Source: RGIG9060 sp045645985
GTDB taxonomy: Bacteria > Spirochaetota > Spirochaetia > Treponematales > Treponemataceae
Direction of reading: 5' to 3'
Length of the DNA: 64,000 nucleotides
Assembly (NCBI GenBank): GCA_045645985.1
Contig: JAZRJV010000032.1
Location: 1-64,000 of the forward strand
Below, one piece after another: positions 14,595-24,893 of this stretch. The translations under genes were made by a program, and so were the position numbers. Under the pieces are notes generated by a model, which saw nothing but the letters and a program-made list of their open reading frames with translations, searched no databases and was not told the DNA's origin. How positions within the stretch are numbered: position 1 is the first letter of the stretch; each line of letters begins with the position of its first letter.

Positions 14595-17396
14595 ATGAAC
14601 CAAATTTTAGAAACATTAACAAAACACATACTTGATGAAAATTCAGTTTTTGTATTTTCAACTGAAATTGCCTGCACTTCTTGGCAAGATAAACTCTTAA
14701 ATGACGAAATTATCGAAGCAATTCCTTTGGAAAAATTTATCGCTTGGGACACTTTCAAAGGTGAAGCAGTCCGTTCAAAAATTCAAGATAAAACTAGCAT
14801 TCCGTCAGTATTACGAAAAATATTTTCAAGTTATATTATTGAAGAAAATAACATCGCTTGTAAAAATGGAAATCCAATTTTTACTTCTATAATAACACCA
14901 GAATACGCACAAACTGCACAATCCTTCACAAATTGGATTGCATCCCTTTTGCCACAACTTCAAAATTGGAAAGAAAAAATTGAAAACAAAATCAAAGATT
15001 TTTCAGAATTGGATGCTGAATCAAAAGATTTATTAAAACTTTATCAATTATATTCTGAGCTTCTTGAAAAATATAATTTATTTGAACCCGCTTGGGAAAA
15101 ACCACCTTTTAATAACAACAACAAACATTATTACATTTTTCATCCTGAACTTTTGGAAGACTATTCTGAATACGAAAATATTTTGCAAGATGCCGAAAAA
15201 GAAAATCTTGTAACTTTAATTCATTGTACAAAATCATTACAAGAAAAACCGCAAGTAAATTATTTTTCTAACTCACGAACAGAATTGCGCAAAGTAATTT
15301 TATTGATAAATAAATTACATCAAGAAGAAAAAACTCCTTACGAAAAAATTGCATTACACATTCCGCAAATTTCTGAAATAAGACCTTACATAAAACGAGA
15401 ATTAGAATTATATAATATTCCATATAAAATGCGTTCTGGGAAAGGTCTTTCGGAATATCCAGAAGGCAGACTTTTTGAATTGATTAAAAATTGCAATAGC
15501 GATGATTTTAGTTTTGAAACTTTGAGTTCACTATTTGCAGATGCACATTTTCCATGGAAAGTAAAAACAGAAATTGAGCAACTACTTGAATTTGCTTTAA
15601 AAAATCATTGTGTTTGTTCTTACGATGGGAAAGATATTCTTGAACAAAACTTTTTAGAAAATCCGCAAGAAACTCGTGCTTTTGAATTTTATAAAACTGC
15701 AAAAAAAATTATAAAGAAAATAAATAATTCTGAATCTTTTTTACAAATAAGAAATTCATATTTTGAATTTAGAGATACATTTTTTGATACAGAAAAATTT
15801 ACAGAAAGTGCAAATTTAATTTTAGGAAGATGTATTTCTGAACTTGCGTCTTTAATCGACATTGAAAATTCTTATCCTGATGTAAAATGCAAAAATCATT
15901 TTGATTTTTTTGTAGAATTATTATCTTCAAAAGAATATCTTGCACAAAGCACAAATGGGGGAGTTAGTATTTTTCCATACAAAGTTGCTTGTCAATGTAG
16001 TTTTGATTATCACATTGTTTTGCAAAGTACACAAAAAAATTTATCTATAAATTATTCTCAGTTAGATTTTTTATCAAAAACAAAAAGAGATTTTTTAAAT
16101 CTAAAAGATTCAAATGTTTCAGATTATTTTATCAACTGCTATTCTTCAGCTTCTGTAAAAGAAACATTTTATTTTGCATCACAAAAAACTTTTTCAGGTT
16201 ACGCATTAGCATACAGTTCCTTTGAAGAAATTGACAGAACTTCTGAAACAGCAGACAACGAAGATTTGTACAATCAAGAAAAATTATTTTTATCCAACAA
16301 TCCCAAAACAAAGGATTATGAATTTTGCAAAAAAATTTATTCATCACAAAAAAATGGTTTTGAAAATTGGATAACAAGCAGAGAAGAAAAATCATTAGAA
16401 TACGAAAATGATATTTCAAAAAAAATAAGTTCTGCTATAAAAAACAAACTTTGCACACCAGATGGAAAATTAAGAATATCAGCAACAAATTTAAAAGCGT
16501 TTTTTGAAAATCCTGCAAAATGGTTAAACGAAAGAATTTTAAATATAGAAGAATTTTCTACAGAAGCAAGTATCGTAGATGATGTTTTTATCGGAACAAT
16601 TTATCATGAAATCATCAAGCGACTTTTTACAATGATAAAAAATTCTACAGAAGAATTTGAATTTCCAGAAAATACTCTTCCAAAAAAATATTCAGATTTT
16701 ATTTTTGAAAACACTTCTGATGTAATCAAAAATTTTCCTGAATCAACAGGAACAAAACAAAACATAAGTTTGCTTACAAAAGAATTTTTGTTGACGCAAG
16801 AAAAAACTATTTATCAAAACTTAATAAATTTTATGCAAAGTTTTTTATGTTTCTTCAACGAATATAAAATTATTTCAATAGAAGAAAAATTTACAATGGA
16901 CGGAGAAACTCCAGAATATTTTATTGAAGGAATTATTGACTGTATCATTTTAAGTCCAGACGATAAAATTACAATTATCGATTTTAAAACTTATAATTTT
17001 CCAGACAAAGAAAAAGATTTGCAACTTCCTCTTTACATAAAATTGTACGAAAATCATTTAAAAGAAAAAGGATTAGAATTGCAAGTTGAGCAAGCAGCTT
17101 TCTTTAGCATCGTTCAAGCAAAGCCGCAAGTTTCGTTAGGCTTAATAAAAAATAAAATTACAAAATCAAATTATCCAATGAAGATTGCTGATAGATTTTG
17201 TCGAACGAGTGAAGAATGTTCAGTAGATGAAAATTGCTTCGAAGAAAAACTAAACGAGCTTGATAAAAAAATTGAGTTCTTCGTAAAAAGTATTTTAGAA
17301 GGAAAAAACTTTTTAATAACAGATGATATTATCAACAATACTTTATTTTGCAGTTTGGATAATATCTTAGAAGAAGAAATCGAATTTAATTTTTAA
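14595..17396 (+). CDS. addB: AddB/RexB-like exonuclease subunit
   Basis: The 933-residue protein has a divergent helicase-like N-terminal half and a C-terminal PD-(D/E)XK nuclease. The nuclease shows GTIYHEIIKRLF, then the catalytic IIDFKTYNFPDKEKDLQLPL and a late Cys-containing stretch (RTSEECSVDENC) that may correspond to the iron-sulphur region. No intact Walker A is seen, as is usual for AddB. It should partner the AddA-like protein encoded 22 bases downstream in double-strand-break end processing and recombination. The leader is only about two bases long. The name is assigned by arrangement and nuclease motif; sequence similarity of AddB proteins is weak. Confidence 0.8.
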   Translation: MNQILETLTKHILDENSVFVFSTEIACTSWQDKLLNDEIIEAIPLEKFIAWDTFKGEAVRSKIQDKTSIPSVLRKIFSSYIIEENNIACKNGNPIFTSIITPEYAQTAQSFTNWIASLLPQLQNWKEKIENKIKDFSELDAESKDLLKLYQLYSELLEKYNLFEPAWEKPPFNNNNKHYYIFHPELLEDYSEYENILQDAEKENLVTLIHCTKSLQEKPQVNYFSNSRTELRKVILLINKLHQEEKTPYEKIALHIPQISEIRPYIKRELELYNIPYKMRSGKGLSEYPEGRLFELIKNCNSDDFSFETLSSLFADAHFPWKVKTEIEQLLEFALKNHCVCSYDGKDILEQNFLENPQETRAFEFYKTAKKIIKKINNSESFLQIRNSYFEFRDTFFDTEKFTESANLILGRCISELASLIDIENSYPDVKCKNHFDFFVELLSSKEYLAQSTNGGVSIFPYKVACQCSFDYHIVLQSTQKNLSINYSQLDFLSKTKRDFLNLKDSNVSDYFINCYSSASVKETFYFASQKTFSGYALAYSSFEEIDRTSETADNEDLYNQEKLFLSNNPKTKDYEFCKKIYSSQKNGFENWITSREEKSLEYENDISKKISSAIKNKLCTPDGKLRISATNLKAFFENPAKWLNERILNIEEFSTEASIVDDVFIGTIYHEIIKRLFTMIKNSTEEFEFPENTLPKKYSDFIFENTSDVIKNFPESTGTKQNISLLTKEFLLTQEKTIYQNLINFMQSFLCFFNEYKIISIEEKFTMDGETPEYFIEGIIDCIILSPDDKITIIDFKTYNFPDKEKDLQLPLYIKLYENHLKEKGLELQVEQAAFFSIVQAKPQVSLGLIKNKITKSNYPMKIADRFCRTSEECSVDENCFEEKLNELDKKIEFFVKSILEGKNFLITDDIINNTLFCSLDNILEEEIEFNF

Positions 17397-17418
17397 AATT
17401 ATTTTAAGGAAAATTTTT

Positions 17419-20400
17419 ATGGCACAATTAAATAAAGAACAAGAAAAAGCGGTTTACCAAATGAACAACGCAGTTGTTGCAGCTGGAGCAGGTTCTGGAA
17501 AAACTTTTGTACTTGCACAAAGATATGCTCATTTAATTTTAGAAAAAGGTTTTACTGTTGATCAAATTTTAACTTTAACATTTACAAATAAAGCCGCCGC
17601 AGAAATGTATCAGCGAATTTATAAAACACTTTATAAAATTTCACAAGAAGAACCAGAAAATGAAAGAGCAAATCTTGCAGTAAAAAATTTTTCGGAAGCA
17701 AGAATACAAACTTTAGATTCGTACTGTACTTCAATTTTAAAAAATGCTTCCCGTTTTTATGGAATCCGCCCAGACTTTTCAGTTGATGATGACGAATGTG
17801 CAAACCAAGCTTACAAATTGGCACTTCCATTTTTGCTAAATAATAGAAAGAACAAAGCGATAATTGAGTTGATAAGCAATCCATTTTCAATAGAAAAAAT
17901 TGCACAAGAACTTTTTGCAAACACAATTATTTATCATTCTAACATCGCGTATCCGATAAATTTTTCTTCACTGTTAGGAAAACAAATTCAAATTACAAAA
18001 GACGAGTGGACAAAAATTACTCAAGAAATTGATTCAAGCATCCAACAGATAATTTACAAAACAGAAAACTTTGAAGGCAAACCTATAAATTTCATTCAAG
18101 CATTAACTGAAGTTTTTCAAAATAATATTTTTGATAAAGCTCCAGAATTTGATTCGTTACTAGAATTTTTCAAATCACAAGATGAAATTGCACCGATAAA
18201 TCTTGAACTAAAAAATTACCTTGATAAAATAATTTTAGTTTTAAAAATTAAACTTCCTGGAAATACAAAAAATGAAATTGCGATAGAACTAAAAGAAAAA
18301 GTAAAAGAGTTAAGAATTAAATTTTCAAAATTATGTTCTATTGCAAGTTTTATTGCAAATTATAAAATCCCAGAATTGATTTATCCATTGTTAAATGAAT
18401 TTCAAAATCAATTTAATGAATACAAACGAAACACAGGAATTTTAACCTTTGCAGATATTTCTCATTTGGCTGTAGAAATTTTAATCAATCATCCTGAAAT
18501 AAGAGAAGTTGAAAAATCATCTTTTAAAGCAATTATGATTGATGAATTTCAAGACGACAATCAACTTCAGCGAGATTTACTTTTCTTGCTTGCAGAAAAA
18601 AAAGAACGAAATGAAAAATCAATTCCAGAACCAGAAGAACTTTGTCCAGATAAATTATTTTTTGTAGGTGATGAAAAACAATCAATCTACAAATTCCGTG
18701 GAGCTGATGTTTCTGTTTTTAGAAAATTAAAATCCGAACTTGCAAACAATTCTAACTTAAGCTTGATTACAAACTATCGTTCACATCCAGCGCTAATTGC
18801 AAGTTTCAATTCTTTGTTTGGTGGCTACGATTATCCAACTTCAGTTGAAGAATTAGAAAATCCAACAAAAAGAAATTTTGATAAAGCATCTTTGTTTGTA
18901 AATGAAAAACAAATTTCAGAAAATAAAAATTTTTCTACAGTTCCAGATTTTGAAGCAACTTACGATTGGGTTCGTCCTTCTACAAAAGACAAAGATGGAA
19001 ATCCAATTAAAATTTCACTTGAGCCAAGAATTCATTTTTCAGTTTTTAATTCAACATCACAAGATGAAAACACAATCGAAAATGAATCAGAAAATTTTTA
19101 TGAAGATTTAGCGAATGCAGAAATTGAAGCGATGTTCATTGCACAAAAAATAAAATCTTTTATTGACGAAAAAAAATATCAAAGCAAAGATTGTGCAATT
19201 CTTTTTCGATCAACAACAAATCAATATCTTTATGAAAAACATTTACGCAAACTTGGCATTCCTTACACAAGCGAATCCGTAGTTGGATTTTTTAACGAAA
19301 GTCCAATCAATAATATTTTTTATCTACTTAAAGTTTTAGTTTATCCAACAGATATGGTTGCATACGAAAATTTATTATTTTCACCATTTGTAAATCTTTC
19401 ACAGTCTGGCGTAAATGTTTGTATGATTCACGCTTCCGAAAAAATAAAATCATCAAACAATAAAATTATTCCAGAAAAAATTTTATTTACAAACGAAGTT
19501 GAAAATAATTTATCAGAAAAAGATTTATCAAATTATCGCAACGGAAAAAAATTATTTTTTGAACTTACCGAAAAATTAAAAACGATTTCTGTAACAGAAG
19601 TTATTTCTGAAATTTGGTACAATTTTGGTCAACGATACGAAACTCTTTGGTGCGACACAGTTTCACTTTACGCAGAAATGTACGATTATCTTTTTGAAAT
19701 TGCACATCAAATTGAAGACAGTGGTTTAGGTCTTTCAGATTTGGTAGATAAACTTGAAACTCTTAAAGCAAACAACGAAAGACTTTCTGATATGGATATT
19801 CCTTTAGAAAAACCTGACGCTGTAAAATTGATGACTATTCACAAAAGCAAAGGTTTGGAATTTCCTGTTGTATTTATTTGTGGTTGTTCTTCTCGCGGTA
19901 AAGGCGATGCAACAAATGAAATAATTTATTTTGACGAAGAATATGGAATTTCTTTAAACACAAAATGCCCAAAATGGTTTGCACAAAATGAGCAGAACTT
20001 TTTTTACATAAAATCAAAAGATTTGAATGTTCTAAAAAGAGAAGCTGAATTGCGACGCGTGCTTTATGTTGCTATAACTCGCGCAGAAAAAGAAGTTTAT
20101 CTTACAGGAAATTTTTCTATCAACTCAAAAATAAAAGAAAATTTAGCTGAACAATTTACTGACTTTACAAATAAAAATTTTTCACATAATGAATTATTAG
20201 AAATTCTAGATAATCTTGCAATATACAAAATCGAAGAAAAATCAAAAGACATTTTCAACGAAAGTCAATTAGTTCCAACAAAATATTATACAAACAATTC
20301 TTTTATGGGATTTATGCTTTATGTAATTTCTGCATGGAACAAAAATGGCGATGGAATTTATCCACCATGTCCTTTTGTTTTGGAATCAATCAATGTAAAT

Positions 20401-21135
20401 CCTTCTGAAGAAAATATTTTTGAAAAACGAAAATCAATAAGCAAAGTCATTCGTGAAGTAAAATGCGAATATCAAAATGCACAAATAATTCAAACTGAAC
20501 AAGTTGAATTTGGATATGTTTCACCATCTTCATTTCACAATGACAAAAATGATTTTTCAAAAAATTCTACTGAAAAAAAATATTTTAAAAATCCGCAAAT
20601 AGAAATTGACAAAGTAATTCAATCATTTACAAACAATGAATTTGGCTACGATAGTTTTGGAACAATCGCGCACGCATACGCAGAAGGAATGTTCAAAAAA
20701 CAACAACCAAATATTCCTTCATATTTAACACAGATGCTTTCTGAAAAACAAAAAGCAATAATCTTTGAAGAAGCTCAAAATATGGCGCAACGATTTTACG
20801 ATTCAGAATTAGGTCAACTTGCACAAAAATCTGATTGGACAAAAAATGAATACGATTTCAAACTTTTAGCAAAAGCAAATTCTAAAATCGGCAACATAGA
20901 ATTTGATTCGCAAAAAATAATAAGAGGTCAAATTGACTTAGTTTTTAGAAATCCAAATAAGGAAGAAGAATACATAATCGTAGATTTTAAAACTGACACA
21001 GAAGAAATTCCAGAAATTCACAAAAATCAGTTAGAAATTTATAGGTTAGCAGTTTCTAAATTCAAAACCACCAACCTATCAAATGTAAAATGTTATCTAT
21101 TTTACTTTAGAAGTGGAAACTATACAGAAATCTAA
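17419..21135 (+). CDS. addA: AddA-like UvrD helicase/nuclease subunit
   Basis: The 1238-residue protein is an SF1A helicase with a C-terminal RecB-type nuclease. It has Walker A AAGAGSGKT (Lys 28), Walker B MIDEFQDDNQLQRD, motif III DEKQSIYKFRGAD, motif V TIHKSKGLEFPVV and motif VI VLYVAITRAEKE. The nuclease reads GQIDLVF, IIVDFKTD and QLEIYRLAV at the end. It unwinds and resects DNA ends with the AddB partner. AAGG precedes the ATG and the two genes form one operon. It converges on a small hypothetical gene with no clear terminator between. Confidence 0.92.
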   Translation: MAQLNKEQEKAVYQMNNAVVAAGAGSGKTFVLAQRYAHLILEKGFTVDQILTLTFTNKAAAEMYQRIYKTLYKISQEEPENERANLAVKNFSEARIQTLDSYCTSILKNASRFYGIRPDFSVDDDECANQAYKLALPFLLNNRKNKAIIELISNPFSIEKIAQELFANTIIYHSNIAYPINFSSLLGKQIQITKDEWTKITQEIDSSIQQIIYKTENFEGKPINFIQALTEVFQNNIFDKAPEFDSLLEFFKSQDEIAPINLELKNYLDKIILVLKIKLPGNTKNEIAIELKEKVKELRIKFSKLCSIASFIANYKIPELIYPLLNEFQNQFNEYKRNTGILTFADISHLAVEILINHPEIREVEKSSFKAIMIDEFQDDNQLQRDLLFLLAEKKERNEKSIPEPEELCPDKLFFVGDEKQSIYKFRGADVSVFRKLKSELANNSNLSLITNYRSHPALIASFNSLFGGYDYPTSVEELENPTKRNFDKASLFVNEKQISENKNFSTVPDFEATYDWVRPSTKDKDGNPIKISLEPRIHFSVFNSTSQDENTIENESENFYEDLANAEIEAMFIAQKIKSFIDEKKYQSKDCAILFRSTTNQYLYEKHLRKLGIPYTSESVVGFFNESPINNIFYLLKVLVYPTDMVAYENLLFSPFVNLSQSGVNVCMIHASEKIKSSNNKIIPEKILFTNEVENNLSEKDLSNYRNGKKLFFELTEKLKTISVTEVISEIWYNFGQRYETLWCDTVSLYAEMYDYLFEIAHQIEDSGLGLSDLVDKLETLKANNERLSDMDIPLEKPDAVKLMTIHKSKGLEFPVVFICGCSSRGKGDATNEIIYFDEEYGISLNTKCPKWFAQNEQNFFYIKSKDLNVLKREAELRRVLYVAITRAEKEVYLTGNFSINSKIKENLAEQFTDFTNKNFSHNELLEILDNLAIYKIEEKSKDIFNESQLVPTKYYTNNSFMGFMLYVISAWNKNGDGIYPPCPFVLESINVNPSEENIFEKRKSISKVIREVKCEYQNAQIIQTEQVEFGYVSPSSFHNDKNDFSKNSTEKKYFKNPQIEIDKVIQSFTNNEFGYDSFGTIAHAYAEGMFKKQQPNIPSYLTQMLSEKQKAIIFEEAQNMAQRFYDSELGQLAQKSDWTKNEYDFKLLAKANSKIGNIEFDSQKIIRGQIDLVFRNPNKEEEYIIVDFKTDTEEIPEIHKNQLEIYRLAVSKFKTTNLSNVKCYLFYFRSGNYTEI

Positions 21136-21154
21136 AAAATTATTTCTGTAAAAT

Positions 21155-21556
21155 TTACAATACTTTTTTAGAAACTAAAACAGCCATCAAATCTGTAAGA
21201 ACATTGATTGGCAAAGATTCTGCCTCATAATTGATAAAATCCATTAGGGCTTTCCAATCTTTTTTTGGTAAGTCCATATTTGGTTCTAAGGAACCGTCTA
21301 AAAAAGATAAAACTGTCAAAAGCCACTCAACATGCTCGTCGGTTGGTTCATTTTCAACTTCCGAAGAATTATCAATGTAGTTATTCATCCAATATTCTGA
21401 AATAGAATGAGGTAAATCGCCTAAATCTCTATTCATAGATTCGAACATGGAAGCAACAGCTAAACTCGCCTTTCTTCCGTCATAAATTGGGTTTTCAGAG
21501 CGTTCTTTTTTCTTGATTTTTTGTACATCAGAATAAAATTTATCGATATTAGTCAT
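21155..21556 (-). CDS. Hypothetical protein, probably spirochaete-type
   Basis: The frame gives 133 residues from the ATG at 21556. It is acidic and helical, with GRKASLAVASMFESM and a C-terminal LPINVLTDLMAVLVSKKVL. No domain is recognised. I preferred this start over the longer frame from 21574 because a good promoter ends its -10 box six bases before it, and the extension lies inside that promoter. It stands alone between addA and the PTS gene, which is divergent. Confidence 0.7.
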   Translation of the reverse strand: MTNIDKFYSDVQKIKKKERSENPIYDGRKASLAVASMFESMNRDLGDLPHSISEYWMNNYIDNSSEVENEPTDEHVEWLLTVLSFLDGSLEPNMDLPKKDWKALMDFINYEAESLPINVLTDLMAVLVSKKVL

Positions 21557-21562
21557 ATAAAT

Positions 21563-21591
21563 ATTGTAATACATATCATCATTTATTGCAA
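21563..21591 (-). promoter_or_regulatory. Leaderless promoter of the 133-residue hypothetical
   Basis: TTGCAA (21586-21591) and TACAAT (21563-21568) are 17 bases apart on the minus strand. Six bases separate the -10 box from the ATG at 21556. Confidence 0.6.
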
Positions 21592-21686
21592 ACTATACTT
21601 TTTTTATGAAAATTTTTACATTTTTCATATATTTTAGAGAAATTTTAAACATTTACAAAATAATTACAAAAAAAAGATTTTTTTTA

Positions 21687-21715
21687 TTGACTTTTGCTCT
21701 AACTACTCGTAAAAT
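21687..21715 (+). promoter_or_regulatory. Leaderless promoter of the EIIA gene
   Basis: TTGACT (21687-21692) and TAAAAT (21710-21715) are 17 bases apart. Six bases separate the -10 from the ATG at 21722, and no ribosome site is present. Confidence 0.65.
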
Positions 21716-21721
21716 TGAACT

Positions 21722-22168
21722 ATGAACTTACAAACTGTATTAACACCGGACACAGTAAACCTTCACTTAAAAGGTAAAACAAAAGAAGAGATTATCGATG
21801 AAATGCTAGAGATTTTAATTGCAGCTGGCAAAGTAACCGATAAGGATGCGGCACGGGAATGTGTTCTTGACCGTGAAAGAAAGATGTCCACCGGTATGAA
21901 ACATGGGATTGCTATTCCTCATGGTAAAACAGATACTGTTTCTGATTTGGTAGCTTGTATCGGTATTTCTGACAATCCAGTTAATTTTGATTCTCTGGAC
22001 CAAGAGCCTTGCCGTATTTTTATAATGACTTTGTCTCCTGTAAACAAAACAGGACCTCACCTACAATTCTTGGCTGAGGTAAGCTTGCTTTTCAAGAGTG
22101 CTGAAAAAAGACAACAAATTCTTGAAACAACAGACAAGGCTGAAGTTATTAGAATTCTTACAGAATAG
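21722..22168 (+). CDS. PTS EIIA domain protein, fructose/nitrogen (PtsN) type
   Basis: The 148-residue single-domain protein is an EIIA of the mannitol-fructose class. The phospho-accepting His is about residue 67 in GIAIPHGKTD, and the rest (MSTGMKHG, FDSLDQEPCRIFIMTLSP) fits the family. As no EIIB/EIIC is linked, it is probably regulatory like PtsN rather than a sugar transporter. It has its own leaderless promoter and a terminator at 22196. Confidence 0.88.
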   Translation: MNLQTVLTPDTVNLHLKGKTKEEIIDEMLEILIAAGKVTDKDAARECVLDRERKMSTGMKHGIAIPHGKTDTVSDLVACIGISDNPVNFDSLDQEPCRIFIMTLSPVNKTGPHLQFLAEVSLLFKSAEKRQQILETTDKAEVIRILTE

Positions 22169-22195
22169 GATTTTATAACTTTTTCTCAAATCTAG

Positions 22196-22237
22196 GGTCA
22201 CTCTCATTTGTAATGTAGAAGTGACCTTATTTTTTTA
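22196..22237 (+). terminator. Terminator after the EIIA gene
   Basis: GGTCACT (22196-22202) pairs with AGTGACC (22220-22226), followed by TTATTTTTTTATT. It lies between the EIIA gene and the next gene, which may be read only by read-through. Confidence 0.8.
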
Positions 22238-22252
22238 TTTTAGGAACTAATA

Positions 22253-22744
22253 ATGCAACTTTTCACATCCCCTGTACAAAAACAAAAATTTGTAAATTTT
22301 GATGCCGATGAATTTACACTAAATTCAGCTTTTATAAACGATATTGAAATTGACCAACTTGAAAACGATGAATTTTATTCACAGGCAGAACAATTCTCTT
22401 GTGAAGTTTTGATTCTTTCAATAAAAGTTTTAGATGTTTTAACAACAGAAGACGAAGTTTATAACGAAGAATATTTAGCAAAATTACGACAATTTTTCAA
22501 AGTTGTGCAGAATCATTCTGTAAAAGTTCTTTTCCTTCCTAAAATTGACAAATCAATAGAAAACAAACCTGAATTAACAATTAAATCAATGAAACATACT
22601 GCTCGAAGACTAAAAAAGTTTGAAAGCATAATTGGATTTGTACTTCCACAAGAAGATTGCTTTAAAAATGAAAAAGTTCGCCAAGAATTTATCAGCGAAC
22701 TTTCAGAAAAACACGAACATTACAAGTTTGTAGATTTAGCTTAG
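22253..22744 (+). CDS. Hypothetical protein
   Basis: The 163-residue soluble protein begins MQLFTSPVQKQKFVNFDADE and is acidic overall with alternating strands and helices. Segments CEVLILSIKVLDVL and VKVLFLPKIDKS look like buried beta strands. No known domain is recognised. AGGA lies seven bases before the ATG, just after the EIIA terminator. It converges on the lytic transglycosylase gene. Confidence 0.75.
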   Translation: MQLFTSPVQKQKFVNFDADEFTLNSAFINDIEIDQLENDEFYSQAEQFSCEVLILSIKVLDVLTTEDEVYNEEYLAKLRQFFKVVQNHSVKVLFLPKIDKSIENKPELTIKSMKHTARRLKKFESIIGFVLPQEDCFKNEKVRQEFISELSEKHEHYKFVDLA

Positions 22745-22756
22745 TTTTTCCTCAAT

Positions 22757-23539
22757 TTATTTTGTCAAACTTGCTAAGAAAGATGTTGAATCTTGGTTGT
22801 AAAAAATTGCAACTTGAGTGTTAAACAACACATCCAATCCTTCTCTATATCCAATAATATTAGAAACATAATTTAATGTTACTTGTGGAGTTTTATTGCT
22901 TCGAACCTTTGTTGTTCCAGCGTTGTACATCGCAAGAGCAGAAACTTCATTTCCAGCGGTATCTAAACAAAATCGTAAGTGACTCATTCCGTATTTTGCA
23001 CTTATGTAAGGGTCAAAAAACTCTTCTTCTTTTAATTGTGGAAAAGAACGGTTATTCAACTGGAACAAACCTCTATCGATTGATTTGTTTGTATTAGAAT
23101 TAACTGCTGTAACTTTGTAGCGACTTTCTGTATAAGCCAAAGCAAAAGCCAAAGAAAGTGGAATATCATTTGCATCAGCTGCAGTTAAAATTGCCAAAGT
23201 TACATCTTGATTTCCTGTAATTTGATTGTAAAACCACACAACAGATGAACGAGAAAGAGCAGAACGATACAACTCAAGTCCTGCATCAGTTTTTTGAGTT
23301 TTATGTTCTACAACTTTTACATGATAATCAGAAGGATTTACTAAAATTGATTTTTGCCATTCTTCTTCGTCTGAGTTATTTTGTTTTTTAGCTACGATAT
23401 ATTCACTATTTATAGGTGCGTCTTCAGGAAGAAATTTGAAAATACCAACGCATAACACAGCAAAAAAAACAGAAAATAAAATTGGTCCTGAAAATTTAAT
23501 AAATAATTCTCGTTTGCTTGTTTTATCATTTGAACTCAT
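22757..23539 (-). CDS. Membrane-anchored lytic transglycosylase (SLT domain)
   Basis: The 260-residue protein has an N-terminal membrane anchor (about 13-35), a short linker and a C-terminal SLT/lysozyme-like domain. The catalytic Glu is about 138 in AYTESRY, followed by RGLFQLN and AMYNAGTTKVR, all family hallmarks. It would cleave peptidoglycan glycan strands in the periplasm. AGGAGA lies at normal distance before the ATG. It is a separate unit downstream of the serA hairpin. Confidence 0.9.
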   Translation of the reverse strand: MSSNDKTSKRELFIKFSGPILFSVFFAVLCVGIFKFLPEDAPINSEYIVAKKQNNSDEEEWQKSILVNPSDYHVKVVEHKTQKTDAGLELYRSALSRSSVVWFYNQITGNQDVTLAILTAADANDIPLSLAFALAYTESRYKVTAVNSNTNKSIDRGLFQLNNRSFPQLKEEEFFDPYISAKYGMSHLRFCLDTAGNEVSALAMYNAGTTKVRSNKTPQVTLNYVSNIIGYREGLDVLFNTQVAIFYNQDSTSFLASLTK

Positions 23540-23629
23540 AATAAATTCTCCTAAATTAGAGATTATCCAAAATCTCCATTTACATTTTAAGTATTATACA
23601 AAATTCAAATGAAATCAATAGCAAACTGT

Positions 23630-23670
23630 GTAAAATTTCGCAAATTTTGCAAAAATCTGCGAAATTTTAC
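23630..23670. terminator. Strong hairpin downstream of serA
   Basis: GTAAAATTTCGCA (23630-23642) and TGCGAAATTTTAC (23658-23670) form a perfect 13-bp stem. It follows the serA stop. The minus strand lacks a T-tract, so it may stabilise the 3' end rather than act as a classic terminator; the plus strand has ATCTTTTTC after it. Confidence 0.6.
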
Positions 23671-23694
23671 ATCTTTTTCAATATTTTGCGAGTA

Positions 23695-24873
23695 TTAACC
23701 TTCGATTACGCGAACGCCTAAAACTCCATCAATAGCATTTAACTTTTCAACAAGTGAGTCAGTTGCTTTTCCTTCAACATCAATAATGTTATAAGCCAAA
23801 TCTGCACGATTTTGGTTTACCATTCCTGCAATATTAAGTTTTTCACTTGCAACTGCACTTGTAATCTGACCAACCATGTTAGGAACATTTTTGTGAGAAA
23901 TACAAAGTCTACTTCCACCAACTGGGATAGGTTCATCCATTTTTGCTTTTGGGAAGTTTACAGAATTGTAAATTGCACCTGTTTCAAGATAAGCTCTCAA
24001 TTCTTCAACAGCCATATAAGCACAGTTATCTTCTGCTTCTGGAGTTGAAGCTCCCAAGTGTGGAAGACAAATCACTTTTTCGTGATTGATAAGAGTTTCA
24101 TCACTAAAATCACTTACAAAACAAGCAATTTTTCCAGATTCAATTCCAGCCAAAACATCAGCATTTACAACCAAACCTCCACGAGCAAGGTTGATAATTC
24201 TGACACCGTTTTTCATCAATTTGATTTTTTCAGCATTGATTAAACCTTTTGTATCGTTTGTTTGAGGAACATGAACTGTGATATAGTCAGATTTACTTAA
24301 AAGTGAATCTAAACTTTCAGCTTTATGAACTGCGCGACTTAAAGACCAAGCAGCATCAATAGAAATAAATGGGTCATATCCGATAACTTCCATTCCGAGA
24401 GTAACTGCGGCATTTGCAACTTGAGCTCCGATTGCACCAAGTCCGATAACACCTAAAGTTTTTCCTTTGATTTCTGGACCTACAAATTTTGATTTTCCTT
24501 TTTCAGCCATTTCTGGAATTTCGTCGCCATTTCCAGCCAAATCTTTTACCCATTTGTTAGCTTCGATGATAGGACGACTTGAAAAAAGCAAAGCACCGAT
24601 TACAAGTTCTTTTACAGCGTTTGCATTTGCACCAGGAGTGTTAAAAACAACTACACCTCTTTCTGTTAATGCTGGAATTGGAATATTATTTGTTCCTGCC
24701 CCTGCTCTTGCAACAGCTTTTACACTAGCAGGAATTTCCATGCTGTGCATATCTGCAGAACGAAGAATAATTGCATCTGGATTGATGATTTCAGATGCGA
24801 TTTCGTAATTTTCTCTTGGGAATTTTGCAAGTCCGTCTGGAGCAATTTTATTTAAAGTCTGAATTTTGTACAT
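23695..24873 (-). CDS. serA: D-3-phosphoglycerate dehydrogenase
   Basis: The 392-residue protein oxidises 3-phosphoglycerate, the first step to serine. The NAD-binding Rossmann motif is GVIGLGAIGAQVANAA. Catalytic residues lie in NLARGGLVV (Arg) and LPHLGASTPEAE (His), with an acidic Glu between. A C-terminal ACT domain (about 315-392) suggests serine feedback or oligomer control. It lies 20 bases downstream of serC and behind rex, so all three share the Rex-controlled promoter. Confidence 0.95.
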   Translation of the reverse strand: MYKIQTLNKIAPDGLAKFPRENYEIASEIINPDAIILRSADMHSMEIPASVKAVARAGAGTNNIPIPALTERGVVVFNTPGANANAVKELVIGALLFSSRPIIEANKWVKDLAGNGDEIPEMAEKGKSKFVGPEIKGKTLGVIGLGAIGAQVANAAVTLGMEVIGYDPFISIDAAWSLSRAVHKAESLDSLLSKSDYITVHVPQTNDTKGLINAEKIKLMKNGVRIINLARGGLVVNADVLAGIESGKIACFVSDFSDETLINHEKVICLPHLGASTPEAEDNCAYMAVEELRAYLETGAIYNSVNFPKAKMDEPIPVGGSRLCISHKNVPNMVGQITSAVASEKLNIAGMVNQNRADLAYNIIDVEGKATDSLVEKLNAIDGVLGVRVIEG

Positions 24874-24893
24874 ATCAAATATCCTCTATAATT

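Noticed and set aside
14528..14758. 76-codon minus-strand frame over the addB start
   Set aside because: It covers the divergent promoter region and the beginning of a clear plus-strand gene, with no supporting signals.
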